Below the pieces are notes generated by a model, which did not search any database, had not been told where the DNA came from, and saw only the letters and a list, made by a program, of their open reading frames with translations. From assembly GCA_012959785.1 (NCBI GenBank), contig DUCM01000018.1, positions 62,001 through 126,000 of the forward strand: DNA of 64,000 nt. The letters run 5' to 3'. A program made the translations under genes and the position numbers. This DNA is from Planctomycetota bacterium. GTDB taxonomy: Bacteria; Planctomycetota; UBA1135; GCA-002686595. Shown here one piece after another: positions 26,682 to 34,266 of the stretch; within the stretch, counting starts at the first letter, position 1, and every line of letters begins with the position of its first letter.

Positions 26682-27923
26682 ATGATGATCCTCAACACTC
26701 TTCTTCTGGCTACGAGCCCGCTCCTGGCGGCGCAACCGGCTGTGCCGGGCGGCGGCACCCTGGCCATCAAGGTTGGCCGCGCCGAAACCGTGTCCGATGG
26801 CACCGTGCTACACGCCGTGATTCTAATCGAGGACGGCCGGATCGCCGTGGTGGGCGAGGACCTGCCCATCGAACGGGGTATTCCCGTGGTGGATCTGGGC
26901 CCCGACTCGGTGGTGATCCCCGGGCTAGTCAACGCCTATTCGCGCCAGGGCATGGACAGTCGCGGCAGCAACAAGTCGAACCCCGGCCTGCGCGCTTCTG
27001 GCGAGCTGTACCCCGCCTTTCGTGACTACAAGAAACTGCTCGAGGCAGGGGTTTGCACACTGGGCCTCTATCCCGCCGGCAATGGTATTCCTGGCCGCGC
27101 CGTGGCGGTGCGCACCCAGGGCTCGACACCCGCGGAGATGATCCTGGCGGACGATGTCTACCTAAAAATTCTCCTGCGCTCATCGGCGAGTTCCAAGAGC
27201 ATGATCACCAAGGGCTTCGAGGAGGCTGACGAGTACGCGAAGAAGGAAGCCAAGGCCCGCGAGAAGTGGGAGAAGGCCAAGGAGAAGGCGGACAAGAAGA
27301 ACAAGAAGAAGAAAAAGGACGAGCAGGAAGATCCCGGGCCCGGTCCTTTCGTCGCCCCCCAGAAAGACCCCAAAGCCGCCGCCTTCCAGGAGTTGCGCGA
27401 CCGCGAGCTCTCGGCCCTGATCTCGATCCGCTCGGCGGGGGATTTCCTGCACCTCTTCGATGCCATCGGCGAGGAGCAATTTGACTTCGCCTTACGCGTG
27501 CCCCTCAGCCGCGAGACCAACCTGTTCCTGGTCAAGCGCGAACTCAAGGAGCTTGGCTGCGCGATCATCATGGAGCCCAGGTTGAGCCTGCATCCCGCCA
27601 CTCAGCGCCAGCGCAACCTGCCCCACGAGATGGTCAAGGCCGGCATGCAACTTGTCTTGATTCCCTCTTCCGACAGCCTCGATAGCCACCAAAAGTGGTT
27701 GAACGACACAGGCGTCCTGGTTGGCGCTGGTCTGCCCAGCCACGATGCCCTGCGCGCCATGACCCTCGCGCCCGCCAAGGTCTTGGGCCTCGCTGAACGC
27801 CTGGGTTCGATCTCTGCCGGCAAGGACGCCAACATGCTGTTCTTCACAGGAGATCCCTTTGAACCGTCGAACAAAGTCAAGACCGTCATGCTCGAGGGCA
27901 AAATCGTCTTCGGAGAGTTGTAA
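26682..27923 (+). CDS. Secreted amidohydrolase-like protein, no metal site, Lys-rich insert (array member 9)
   Basis: This 413-residue protein has a short signal peptide (about 1-17). The β1 motif reads GLVNAYSRQG (81-90) with no His, and no β5/β6 His pair is evident. Residues about 186-216 form a strongly basic stretch (KAREKWEKAKEKADKKNKKK followed by KKDEQED), matching the position and style of the insert in array member 1. The C-terminal part ends with ERLGSISAGKDANMLFFTGDP. Two in-frame ATGs (26682, 26685) are equivalent. It is probably non-catalytic and may serve in binding or scaffolding (inference). Confidence 0.78.
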   Translation: MMILNTLLLATSPLLAAQPAVPGGGTLAIKVGRAETVSDGTVLHAVILIEDGRIAVVGEDLPIERGIPVVDLGPDSVVIPGLVNAYSRQGMDSRGSNKSNPGLRASGELYPAFRDYKKLLEAGVCTLGLYPAGNGIPGRAVAVRTQGSTPAEMILADDVYLKILLRSSASSKSMITKGFEEADEYAKKEAKAREKWEKAKEKADKKNKKKKKDEQEDPGPGPFVAPQKDPKAAAFQELRDRELSALISIRSAGDFLHLFDAIGEEQFDFALRVPLSRETNLFLVKRELKELGCAIIMEPRLSLHPATQRQRNLPHEMVKAGMQLVLIPSSDSLDSHQKWLNDTGVLVGAGLPSHDALRAMTLAPAKVLGLAERLGSISAGKDANMLFFTGDPFEPSNKVKTVMLEGKIVFGEL

Positions 27924-27927
27924 TCCC

Positions 27928-29406
27928 ATGAGACTACTGATGAATACACGCAACCTGGGCCTCACTTGCCTGCTGCTCTGGCCCTTCATGGCGCTTGGCG
28001 CCGCGGCTCCCCTTGGGCTTGCCCTTGGCGATGACGACGAAAAGGGCAAGGAAGAAGAAGAAGAGAAAGAGTCCGAGCCCATTCCCGAAGAGGACAAGGA
28101 CGCTTACTTCGCCCTCCTCAACGCCGACATCTACACCGGCACCGGGACCCTCTTGCGCGGTGCCGGCTTGCTCAGCAAGAACGGCAAGATCGTCGAGATC
28201 GGCTACGAGATTCTTATCCCCGGCCGCGACTATTACGCCGACATCGAGGAAGACGAGCGCGACTTTCGGGTCGAGATCCTCGACGCTGGGGGCATGCGCG
28301 TCTACCCCGGCCTGGTGGCTATCAGTTCTTCGGGCTTGACCGGCGCCAGTGGCGATTTCAGGGATTCCATCGACCCCTTTTCGAGCAATATGATCCTGGG
28401 CCTCGCCGCGGGCATCACCAGCACCGGCCAGGGCCGAGCGGCGGTCAAGCTCAAGCGTTACATCAGCCAGGACCCGCCTCTGGCCTACGACTTTGACGGC
28501 GTTGTGCTGAGCAGCAAGACCTACGCTTCCATGAGCTGGTCAAGTAGCTCGGCCAAGCGTACGCTGCGCGAGAAATTCACCCGCGCCGCCGAGTACCTGC
28601 GCGAGTACCACCAGTGGCAAATCGATGTCAAGAAGGACAAGGAGCTCAAGGAGCCCAAGAAGAGCGGCGTCGACGGGTCCACCCTTGAGGTACTCAAGGG
28701 CGAGTTGCTGCCGCGCTTCCGCGCCGACGAACGCCTGGATCTTCTAGGTATCGCGCGTTTCGCCCAGGAGTTTGGCTTCCGTCCGGTGATCGACGGATGC
28801 CGCGAGGGCTGGACCGTGGCCGACGAACTCGGTCGCGCTGGAGCCATGGCGATTTTGACCGCCCGCGATCGACGCGACAAAGGCGAGGAACTCCGGCGCG
28901 AGGGCGGTTCGAGCATCGAGAACGCCACCCTTCTATCCGCGGCTGGCGTGCAGGTGGCCATCGTGCCCTCGTCCAAAGGCATCAGCCTGAGCGGTATCGT
29001 AGGCCGCGACATCATGCACCTGACGGTGGAAGTCGATTTCGCCATCCGCGGCGGCCTCTCCGAACGCCTGGCCCTCGATTCCATCACCCGTGTTCCGGCG
29101 CGCATGATGGGTATCTCCCATCGCGTGGGCACCCTCGAGGTGGGCAAGGACTGCGACCTGATCGTCACCGATGGCGACCTTTTGCACTACGAGACCTTCG
29201 TGCAGTATGCCGTTGTCGATGGCGACCTTGTGTACGACAAGCAGGACGAGCTCTACTACGCTCACATCCGACCCCGGCCCGAATCCTCCCTGGCCCCCGA
29301 GGAGACCCTCGACGCAGGCGAGAACGAAGGGTCGCAGGACGAGGATGAAGACGACGGCGACGGCGACGGCGACGAGGACGAGGAGAAAGAGGACGACGAG
29401 GAGTAG
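27928..29406 (+). CDS. Secreted amidohydrolase-like protein with acidic termini (array member 10)
   Basis: This 492-residue protein has a signal peptide (about 1-33) followed by an acidic stretch (GDDDEKGKEEEEEKESEP). β1 reads YPGLVAISSSGLTG near residue 125, with no metal ligand. A charged segment (YHQWQIDVKKDKELKEPKK) occupies the place of the Lys-rich insert of members 1 and 9. The amidohydrolase closing signature HRVGTLEVGKDCDLIVTDGD is present, followed by a C-terminal tail from about residue 461 that is almost entirely Asp and Glu. It is the last gene of the array, followed by a hairpin at 29410-29437. Confidence 0.78.
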   Translation: MRLLMNTRNLGLTCLLLWPFMALGAAAPLGLALGDDDEKGKEEEEEKESEPIPEEDKDAYFALLNADIYTGTGTLLRGAGLLSKNGKIVEIGYEILIPGRDYYADIEEDERDFRVEILDAGGMRVYPGLVAISSSGLTGASGDFRDSIDPFSSNMILGLAAGITSTGQGRAAVKLKRYISQDPPLAYDFDGVVLSSKTYASMSWSSSSAKRTLREKFTRAAEYLREYHQWQIDVKKDKELKEPKKSGVDGSTLEVLKGELLPRFRADERLDLLGIARFAQEFGFRPVIDGCREGWTVADELGRAGAMAILTARDRRDKGEELRREGGSSIENATLLSAAGVQVAIVPSSKGISLSGIVGRDIMHLTVEVDFAIRGGLSERLALDSITRVPARMMGISHRVGTLEVGKDCDLIVTDGDLLHYETFVQYAVVDGDLVYDKQDELYYAHIRPRPESSLAPEETLDAGENEGSQDEDEDDGDGDGDEDEEKEDDEE

Positions 29407-29409
29407 AGA

Positions 29410-29437
29410 AGCCCCACTCCAATGGGCATTTGGGGCT
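29410..29437 (+). terminator. Candidate terminator of the amidohydrolase operon
   Basis: AGCCCCA (29410-29416) pairs perfectly with TGGGGCT (29431-29437), four bases after the stop of the last array gene. No T-run follows, so it may be a weak or Rho-assisted terminator, or an mRNA-stabilising hairpin. Confidence 0.45.
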
Positions 29438-29538
29438 GCACGGACTCCTGGTGGCGTAGCTCTCGCTTTCCAGATGCGGATTGGGCCTGATTAGCCACCT
29501 TCTGCTAGCATGAGGTCGGCCTCGGTGGACGCATTGCA

Positions 29539-30663
29539 GTGGACGCACTGCGCGCCGAGTGCGCTGCCCCCTCGAACCTCACGCGAAGAAGCCCCTTGAG
29601 TCTAAGCGACTTCCTGCGAACAATCACGCCGGGTCGAAAGGACCTGCGCAATCTCTCTGAAGATGAAGCCTTCGGAGCCTTCGATTGCATTCTAAGTGGA
29701 GCGGAGAGTGAAATCACCGTGGCGAGTTTCTTCGTGGCCCTGCGCGCGAAAGGCCTGACCGTGGATGAGTTGAAGGGCTTTGCCCGTTGCGCCCGGTCCC
29801 GGGCCACTTTGCCATGCGAAAGCATGCCGGGCTTGGTGTGCATCTGTTCGCCCAACGATGGCACCCAGGATTCTCCGCCCCTCGATGTGGCCGCCGGTAT
29901 GATCGCCGCCGCCGCCGGTGCGCGGGTGTTGATCTCCTCGGACCGCTGTGTTCCGCCCCTGCGCGGGTTGACCGCCGCCAGCGTCCTCGAACACCTTGGC
30001 GCTTCCATGACCTGGGATGCCGCCGAGGCGGAAGACTGGGTGCAGACGACACGCTTTGCGGCCATCGCCGTGACCGGCATGTTGCCGGCCTTCCTGGGAC
30101 TGCGACGGGTGCGCGAAGACATCACCATGCGCACGCCGCTATCCACGGTGGAAAAACTGATCTGCCCCGAGAGCGCCGCGGTGCTTATTGGCGCTCAAAA
30201 CGGACCGGTGCTGGGCATGGCGGTCGAGGTCATGCAAGGCCTGGGACATACCCGCGCCCTCGCCATCCAGGGCATCGAAGGTGGCGTGGTGCCTTCCTTG
30301 CGTAAGCGCACCCGAGGCATCGAGTTGAACGGTGAGTTCCTGGTATCCCTGGTGGTAGAGCCCGAAGACTTTGGTCTCGCGTGGGACACCGACCCCGAGT
30401 TGCCGCTCTTCAGTTTCGCGCCCCCAGGTCGCGGCCCCGGCGACAACCCGGCCCTCGTCAAGGCCGCCGGCGAGATAGTCAACCTGGTCCTCTCTGGCGA
30501 GAACGGTCCCGCGCGTAACGCTTCCATCTTGGCCGCGGCCTTGACCCTGAAAGCCGCCGGGCGTTGCATGACCCTTGCCGAAGGCATCGACTCGGCCATC
30601 GAGGCCCTGGATTCTGGCGCCGCCCGCGAAACCCTCGAACGGGTGCGCGAACAATCAGCCTGA
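29539..30663 (+). CDS. TrpD2-like (anthranilate phosphoribosyltransferase-fold) protein
   Basis: This 374-residue protein matches the glycosyltransferase family 3 fold: FFVALRAKGLTVDELKGF in the helical N-domain, AAGMIAAAAGARVLIS, SVLEHLGA, then RTPLSTVEKLICPESAAVLIGA and the closing LGHTRALAIQGIEGG. The PRPP loop GTGGDG-TFN of true TrpD is replaced by SPNDGTQDSPP, and KHGNRSVSS by SSDRCVPPL. It is therefore not expected to make phosphoribosyl-anthranilate. It is better placed with TrpD2/YbiB-type relatives, some of which bind nucleic acid. The start is GTG at 29539 or TTG at 29596; the second has a purine-rich GAAGAAG upstream. It may be co-transcribed with the MOSC gene. Confidence 0.72.
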   Translation: MDALRAECAAPSNLTRRSPLSLSDFLRTITPGRKDLRNLSEDEAFGAFDCILSGAESEITVASFFVALRAKGLTVDELKGFARCARSRATLPCESMPGLVCICSPNDGTQDSPPLDVAAGMIAAAAGARVLISSDRCVPPLRGLTAASVLEHLGASMTWDAAEAEDWVQTTRFAAIAVTGMLPAFLGLRRVREDITMRTPLSTVEKLICPESAAVLIGAQNGPVLGMAVEVMQGLGHTRALAIQGIEGGVVPSLRKRTRGIELNGEFLVSLVVEPEDFGLAWDTDPELPLFSFAPPGRGPGDNPALVKAAGEIVNLVLSGENGPARNASILAAALTLKAAGRCMTLAEGIDSAIEALDSGAARETLERVREQSA

Positions 30664-30693
30664 GCCGGACCTCCAGCCTCCAGCACCAGCCTC

Positions 30694-31248
30694 TTGGATT
30701 TCAGCTTCCGCTACGACATTTGGTATCTGAGCTTGACCGCATCGCCTCGCGATGTGGGTTTCTTGCGGGGCATTGTGATTCGGCCCGACGACCTCGGCGA
30801 AGGCGGGCGCAAGATTCTGAAAAAGGCTCGGTTGACCAGTGAAGCTGGCTTGCTGGGGGACCGTTGGGCGGGCCACGAGAAATCCCTTGGCCGCGATCAG
30901 GTCAGCTTGATCAATGTGCATGTGCTCGAGTCCTTGGCGGGCAAGGATCCGGGGAACAAGGCACGCTCCGGCGACAACCTGCAAGTCGACCTCGATCTCT
31001 CCGAGGCCAATCTGCCCCCGGGTACGCGCATCAGCGTCGGCAGTTGCGTGCTCGAAGTCAGCGAACAGGCGCACACCCCTTGTCTGTCCTTTCATCGGCG
31101 TTTTGGCAAGAGTTCCGTCCGCAAGGTGCTGCGAGCCAACAAGCGCGGCCTTCGCGGCCGCGGCGTGTTGTGCATGGTGGTCCAAGCCGGTGAAATCGCC
31201 CTGGGTGACGAGATGCGGGTGCTGCGGGACGCGCCCGCGGACAACTAA
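30694..31248 (+). CDS. MOSC-domain protein
   Basis: This 184-residue protein is a stand-alone MOSC domain, the fold of the C-terminal part of molybdenum cofactor sulfurase and YiiM-like proteins. The conserved Cys is Cys130 in QAHTPCLSFHRRFG, with the typical GDRWAGH, LIN-VH-LESL, GDNLQVDLDLSEANLPPG and RGRGVLCMVVQAGEIALGDE elements around it. The start appears to be TTG at 30694. MOSC proteins handle sulfur or molybdenum cofactor chemistry. A molybdopterin oxidoreductase lies 3 kb downstream, but a functional link is only inference. It follows the TrpD2-like gene by 30 bases. Confidence 0.82.
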   Translation: MDFSFRYDIWYLSLTASPRDVGFLRGIVIRPDDLGEGGRKILKKARLTSEAGLLGDRWAGHEKSLGRDQVSLINVHVLESLAGKDPGNKARSGDNLQVDLDLSEANLPPGTRISVGSCVLEVSEQAHTPCLSFHRRFGKSSVRKVLRANKRGLRGRGVLCMVVQAGEIALGDEMRVLRDAPADN

Positions 31249-31258
31249 ATTTCTTGCC

Positions 31259-32371
31259 TCAGCCGTCGCGCTTCGATCCACAGCCCGCGCAGAAGGCCGC
31301 GTCGGGGGAGAGCGGGTTGCCGCACTTTGAACAGAAGCTTGCTTTGGCCGCGGCTTCTTCGGTGGCTTTCAATTCCTTTCCGCAGCTAGAGCAAAATGCT
31401 CCCGCGGCCACATTGGCCATGCAATGTCCGCAGACAATGCCCGCCGCAGCGGGAGCGAGAATCTCGCCTCCGCGGTGGTCTTGTACGAGCATCTGGGCCA
31501 TGCCAAAGCCAACACCCAGGCCCGCGCCGCCGAGCAGTCCGCCAGCCCCGCCGCCCTCGCCGCCGCCCTTCGCCATGCCCTCTCCGGCGCCCATCATGGC
31601 CCGACCCGCGGCGAATTTCTGGTATTCACCCACGCCGCCCACGGTGCGCAGATAGGCCGCGTCGGTGTAGAGGCGTTTCAGGTTCTCGGCGTCCTCTTCG
31701 TCGATGCCCACCACAAAGTTGCCGAGACGCACGATTTCGAGGCCATAGCCGTCCACATGTTTGCTGAGTCCGCGCAGGACATCGCTTTCGATTTCCTCGG
31801 TATAGGCGCCACTGGTGACATCGAGCAGGGGCCATTTGTTTTTGACGAGAAGCTCGGCCACGCGGTCGCGGATGACCTTGAGTACCTGTTCCTTTAGCCA
31901 CGAGCGCACATGGTGCGAGTCGGCGCGGCCCATGCCCACCAGACCCACGATCAGTTTCTCGGCGTCGGTGACGCGGAATGAGAACTCGCCATGCACCAGG
32001 GTCTCGGCCGGCACGCCGCTCTTGGGGTCTTCCACATGGCCGATTCGTCCACCGAACTTGACTCCCGTGAACTCGCGGGTGGAGACGAAGAAGACCTCGG
32101 AAATGAAGACATTGCCCCCGGTAAAACTGTCCACGAGGTTGGAGAGGAAGGGCAGGTTGGACGAGTCCAGGGTGTAGCGACCGGCATTCAAGATCTCGAC
32201 GATCTTGCCGTCGCGGAAGAAAACGGCCTGTTCGTCGGCCTCCACCGTGAGCTGCGACTTCATCGGCACGGTGGGGTCGGGGTGCTTCCAGACGACCTGC
32301 GATTTCGCAGCGTCCGGTCGCGCCACCATCATCTCGCCCACTCCGCGCTGGAACCAATCGATCATGCCCAT
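31259..32371 (-). CDS. SPFH-domain protein with C-terminal double zinc ribbons
   Basis: This 370-residue protein has an N-terminal SPFH/band-7 region of the YdjI/virion-core type (MIDWFQRGVGEMMVARPDA, QVVWKHPDPTVPMKSQLTV, then KEQVLKVIRDRVAELLVK). A Gly/Met-rich linker (GEGMAKGGGEGGGAGGLLGG) follows. Two zinc-ribbon pairs close the protein: CGHC with CSSCG, and CSKCG with CAGCG. Such proteins assemble as oligomers at membranes or bind misfolded or client proteins; the exact role is unknown. The start at 32371 is supported by GGAGGAG just upstream on the minus strand. It is convergent with the MOSC gene and divergent from the redox operon. Confidence 0.85.
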   Translation of the reverse strand: MGMIDWFQRGVGEMMVARPDAAKSQVVWKHPDPTVPMKSQLTVEADEQAVFFRDGKIVEILNAGRYTLDSSNLPFLSNLVDSFTGGNVFISEVFFVSTREFTGVKFGGRIGHVEDPKSGVPAETLVHGEFSFRVTDAEKLIVGLVGMGRADSHHVRSWLKEQVLKVIRDRVAELLVKNKWPLLDVTSGAYTEEIESDVLRGLSKHVDGYGLEIVRLGNFVVGIDEEDAENLKRLYTDAAYLRTVGGVGEYQKFAAGRAMMGAGEGMAKGGGEGGGAGGLLGGAGLGVGFGMAQMLVQDHRGGEILAPAAAGIVCGHCMANVAAGAFCSSCGKELKATEEAAAKASFCSKCGNPLSPDAAFCAGCGSKRDG

Positions 32372-32718
32372 GTCAGTGCTCCTCCAGAAAAAAAAGAAGT
32401 TAGCCCTCAGCCCACCCCCGGTAGCGGCGTCCGGGTTGTGGGGCCAGGGGGGGTGCGGCCCCGGAGAGGGGTTACGCACAGGATAGCGGGCTATTCAAGA
32501 CTGCGCCACAGAAGGCCCAATCCTTGGGGCTCTGGCGCCGCGAGTCCACCCTATCAGCAGGCTTATCAGGGGGCTATCAGGAGGGCGGCGGCTCCGGCTA
32601 TCTCGCCAAATTATCTGCCCAAACGATGCTCCACGAGAATTGACGCGGGAGCGCAACTCATAGAGGATTCCCCCTTCCCCCTTCCCCCTTTCCCCAAAGC
32701 CCTCCCCAGGAACATTTC
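32372..32718. promoter_or_regulatory. Divergent intergenic region with a TATCAG tandem repeat
   Basis: This 347-base gap separates divergent SPFH (minus) and redox-operon (plus) genes and holds no gene. Three TATCAG units start at 32552, 32564 and 32575, about one helical turn apart. Pyrimidine-rich CCCCTTCC repeats lie just before the GTG of the plus-strand gene. The spacing of the TATCAG units is compatible with a regulator binding on one DNA face, which is inference. Confidence 0.35.
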
Positions 32719-34266
32719 GTGCAGCTCGGATTCGTCATCGATCAGTCACGGTGCATCGGCTGTCACGCCTGCACCGTGGCGTGCAAGTCAGAGAACCAGG
32801 TCCCCCTCGGGGACTTTCGGACATGGGTCAAGTACACCGAAGAGGGCGAGTTCCCCGAGGTGCGCCGCAGTTTCTCCGTCCTGCGTTGCAACCAGTGCTC
32901 CGAGCCTCCCTGTGTGACGATTTGTCCGGTCACAGCCCTCGACAAACACGCGAACGGCATCGTCGAAGTCGATCCCGCCCTCTGCATCGGCTGCAAGAGC
33001 TGTATGCACGCATGTCCCTACGACGCGCTCTACATCAACCAGAACACGGGCCTGGCCGAAAAGTGTCATTTCTGCGCGCACCGCGTGGCCCGTGGCCTCG
33101 CGCCCGCTTGTGCCGTGGTTTGTCCGACCGAGGCAATTATCCCCGGCGACTTCGACCAGGCCACCAGCCGCGTGTCGCAGATGGCCCGAGACTTCGACCT
33201 CTCGGCGCGCAAGCCCGAAGCCAAGACACAGCCCAATGTGTTCTACAAGGATGTCACCACGGCCAACATCGACCCCGGCCTCTCGAACAAGGCCGGCGGC
33301 TTTCTGTGGTCGAACGCCCAGACCGGCCCGCAAATGGCGGCCCAAACTTTTGAGGCCCGCGACCGCGAGATGTCTGGCGAACCGGCTCTGGCGCGCACCA
33401 CCTACGATGTGCCCAGGAAGGAATTGTGGGGCTCGAAGATCACGGGCTACCTGTTCTTCAAATCCATCGCCGCCGGTCTCCTGCCCGTGGCGCTCATGCT
33501 GCATTGGACCGCCGGCGCAAGCCTGCCGGGACTTGGGGAAGCCGCGGTCTCCCTGGGTTTCTTGCTTGTGACTCTCCTCCTGCTCGTCTTTGACCTCAAG
33601 CGACCCGAGCGCTTCCTCCTGATCCTCCTGCGACCCAACTGGGACTCTTGGTTGGCCCGCGGCTCGTACTTGATCCTCGCCTACAACCTCGCCCTGGTGC
33701 TCTGGATGGCCGACGCGTTTATGGGTTGGGACTTGCGTGGCCATGTCTTGGCCGGGAGTCTCGTGGGTTTGGGAGGATTGACGGCTTGCTACACCGCCTG
33801 GCTGTTCGGCCAGGCCCGGGGCCGGGTGCTTTGGATGAAGCGCCACTTCGCCCTGCACCTTCTGGTGCAGAGCGCCCTGGCCGGTTCCGCCGCTTTGGCG
33901 CTCTTCGCCTGGAGTCCCTGGGGCGCGGGCCTCGCCGGTTCCTCCGAGGCCCTCGGGGCTTCGGCGCTCGGGGAGTTCATGTTGGCGTGTTGCGGCCTGC
34001 ACCTCATCTTGACCCTGCTCGAAGACCGTTGCGCTCCTCGCGGCCGCGAAAAGGAATACGCTCGCGCCGCGCGCCTCGTGACGCACGGCCCGTGGATGGT
34101 TCGCCATTGGGTGGGCGGCGTCTTGTTCGGAACTCTGGCGCCCATCGTGTTGCTCGTGAGCCCCGTGGACGGGGCCATGCAGATCGCGGCGCTCTTGATG
34201 CTCGTCGGTCTATGGATCATCGAGGATGTTTTTATTCGCGCCGGCCAGGCGCTCCCTATCTCATGA
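32719..34266 (+). CDS. Ferredoxin (4 x [4Fe-4S]) fused to NrfD-like membrane subunit
   Basis: This 515-residue protein joins two subunits of a DMSO-reductase-family complex. Residues 1-160 are a DmsB/PsrB-like electron-transfer domain: Cys12, 15, 18 and 22 start the first of four cysteine clusters (later CNQCSEPPCVTICP, CIGCKSCMHACP, CHFCAHR with CAVVCP). From about residue 235 there are about eight transmembrane helices with the NrfD marker DLKRPERFLLILLRPNWDSWL. NrfD subunits exchange electrons with quinones. The start is GTG at 32719 with AGGAAC upstream. The catalytic subunit follows with an ATGA overlap. Whether the complex reduces or oxidises its substrate cannot be told. Confidence 0.88.
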   Translation: MQLGFVIDQSRCIGCHACTVACKSENQVPLGDFRTWVKYTEEGEFPEVRRSFSVLRCNQCSEPPCVTICPVTALDKHANGIVEVDPALCIGCKSCMHACPYDALYINQNTGLAEKCHFCAHRVARGLAPACAVVCPTEAIIPGDFDQATSRVSQMARDFDLSARKPEAKTQPNVFYKDVTTANIDPGLSNKAGGFLWSNAQTGPQMAAQTFEARDREMSGEPALARTTYDVPRKELWGSKITGYLFFKSIAAGLLPVALMLHWTAGASLPGLGEAAVSLGFLLVTLLLLVFDLKRPERFLLILLRPNWDSWLARGSYLILAYNLALVLWMADAFMGWDLRGHVLAGSLVGLGGLTACYTAWLFGQARGRVLWMKRHFALHLLVQSALAGSAALALFAWSPWGAGLAGSSEALGASALGEFMLACCGLHLILTLLEDRCAPRGREKEYARAARLVTHGPWMVRHWVGGVLFGTLAPIVLLVSPVDGAMQIAALLMLVGLWIIEDVFIRAGQALPIS

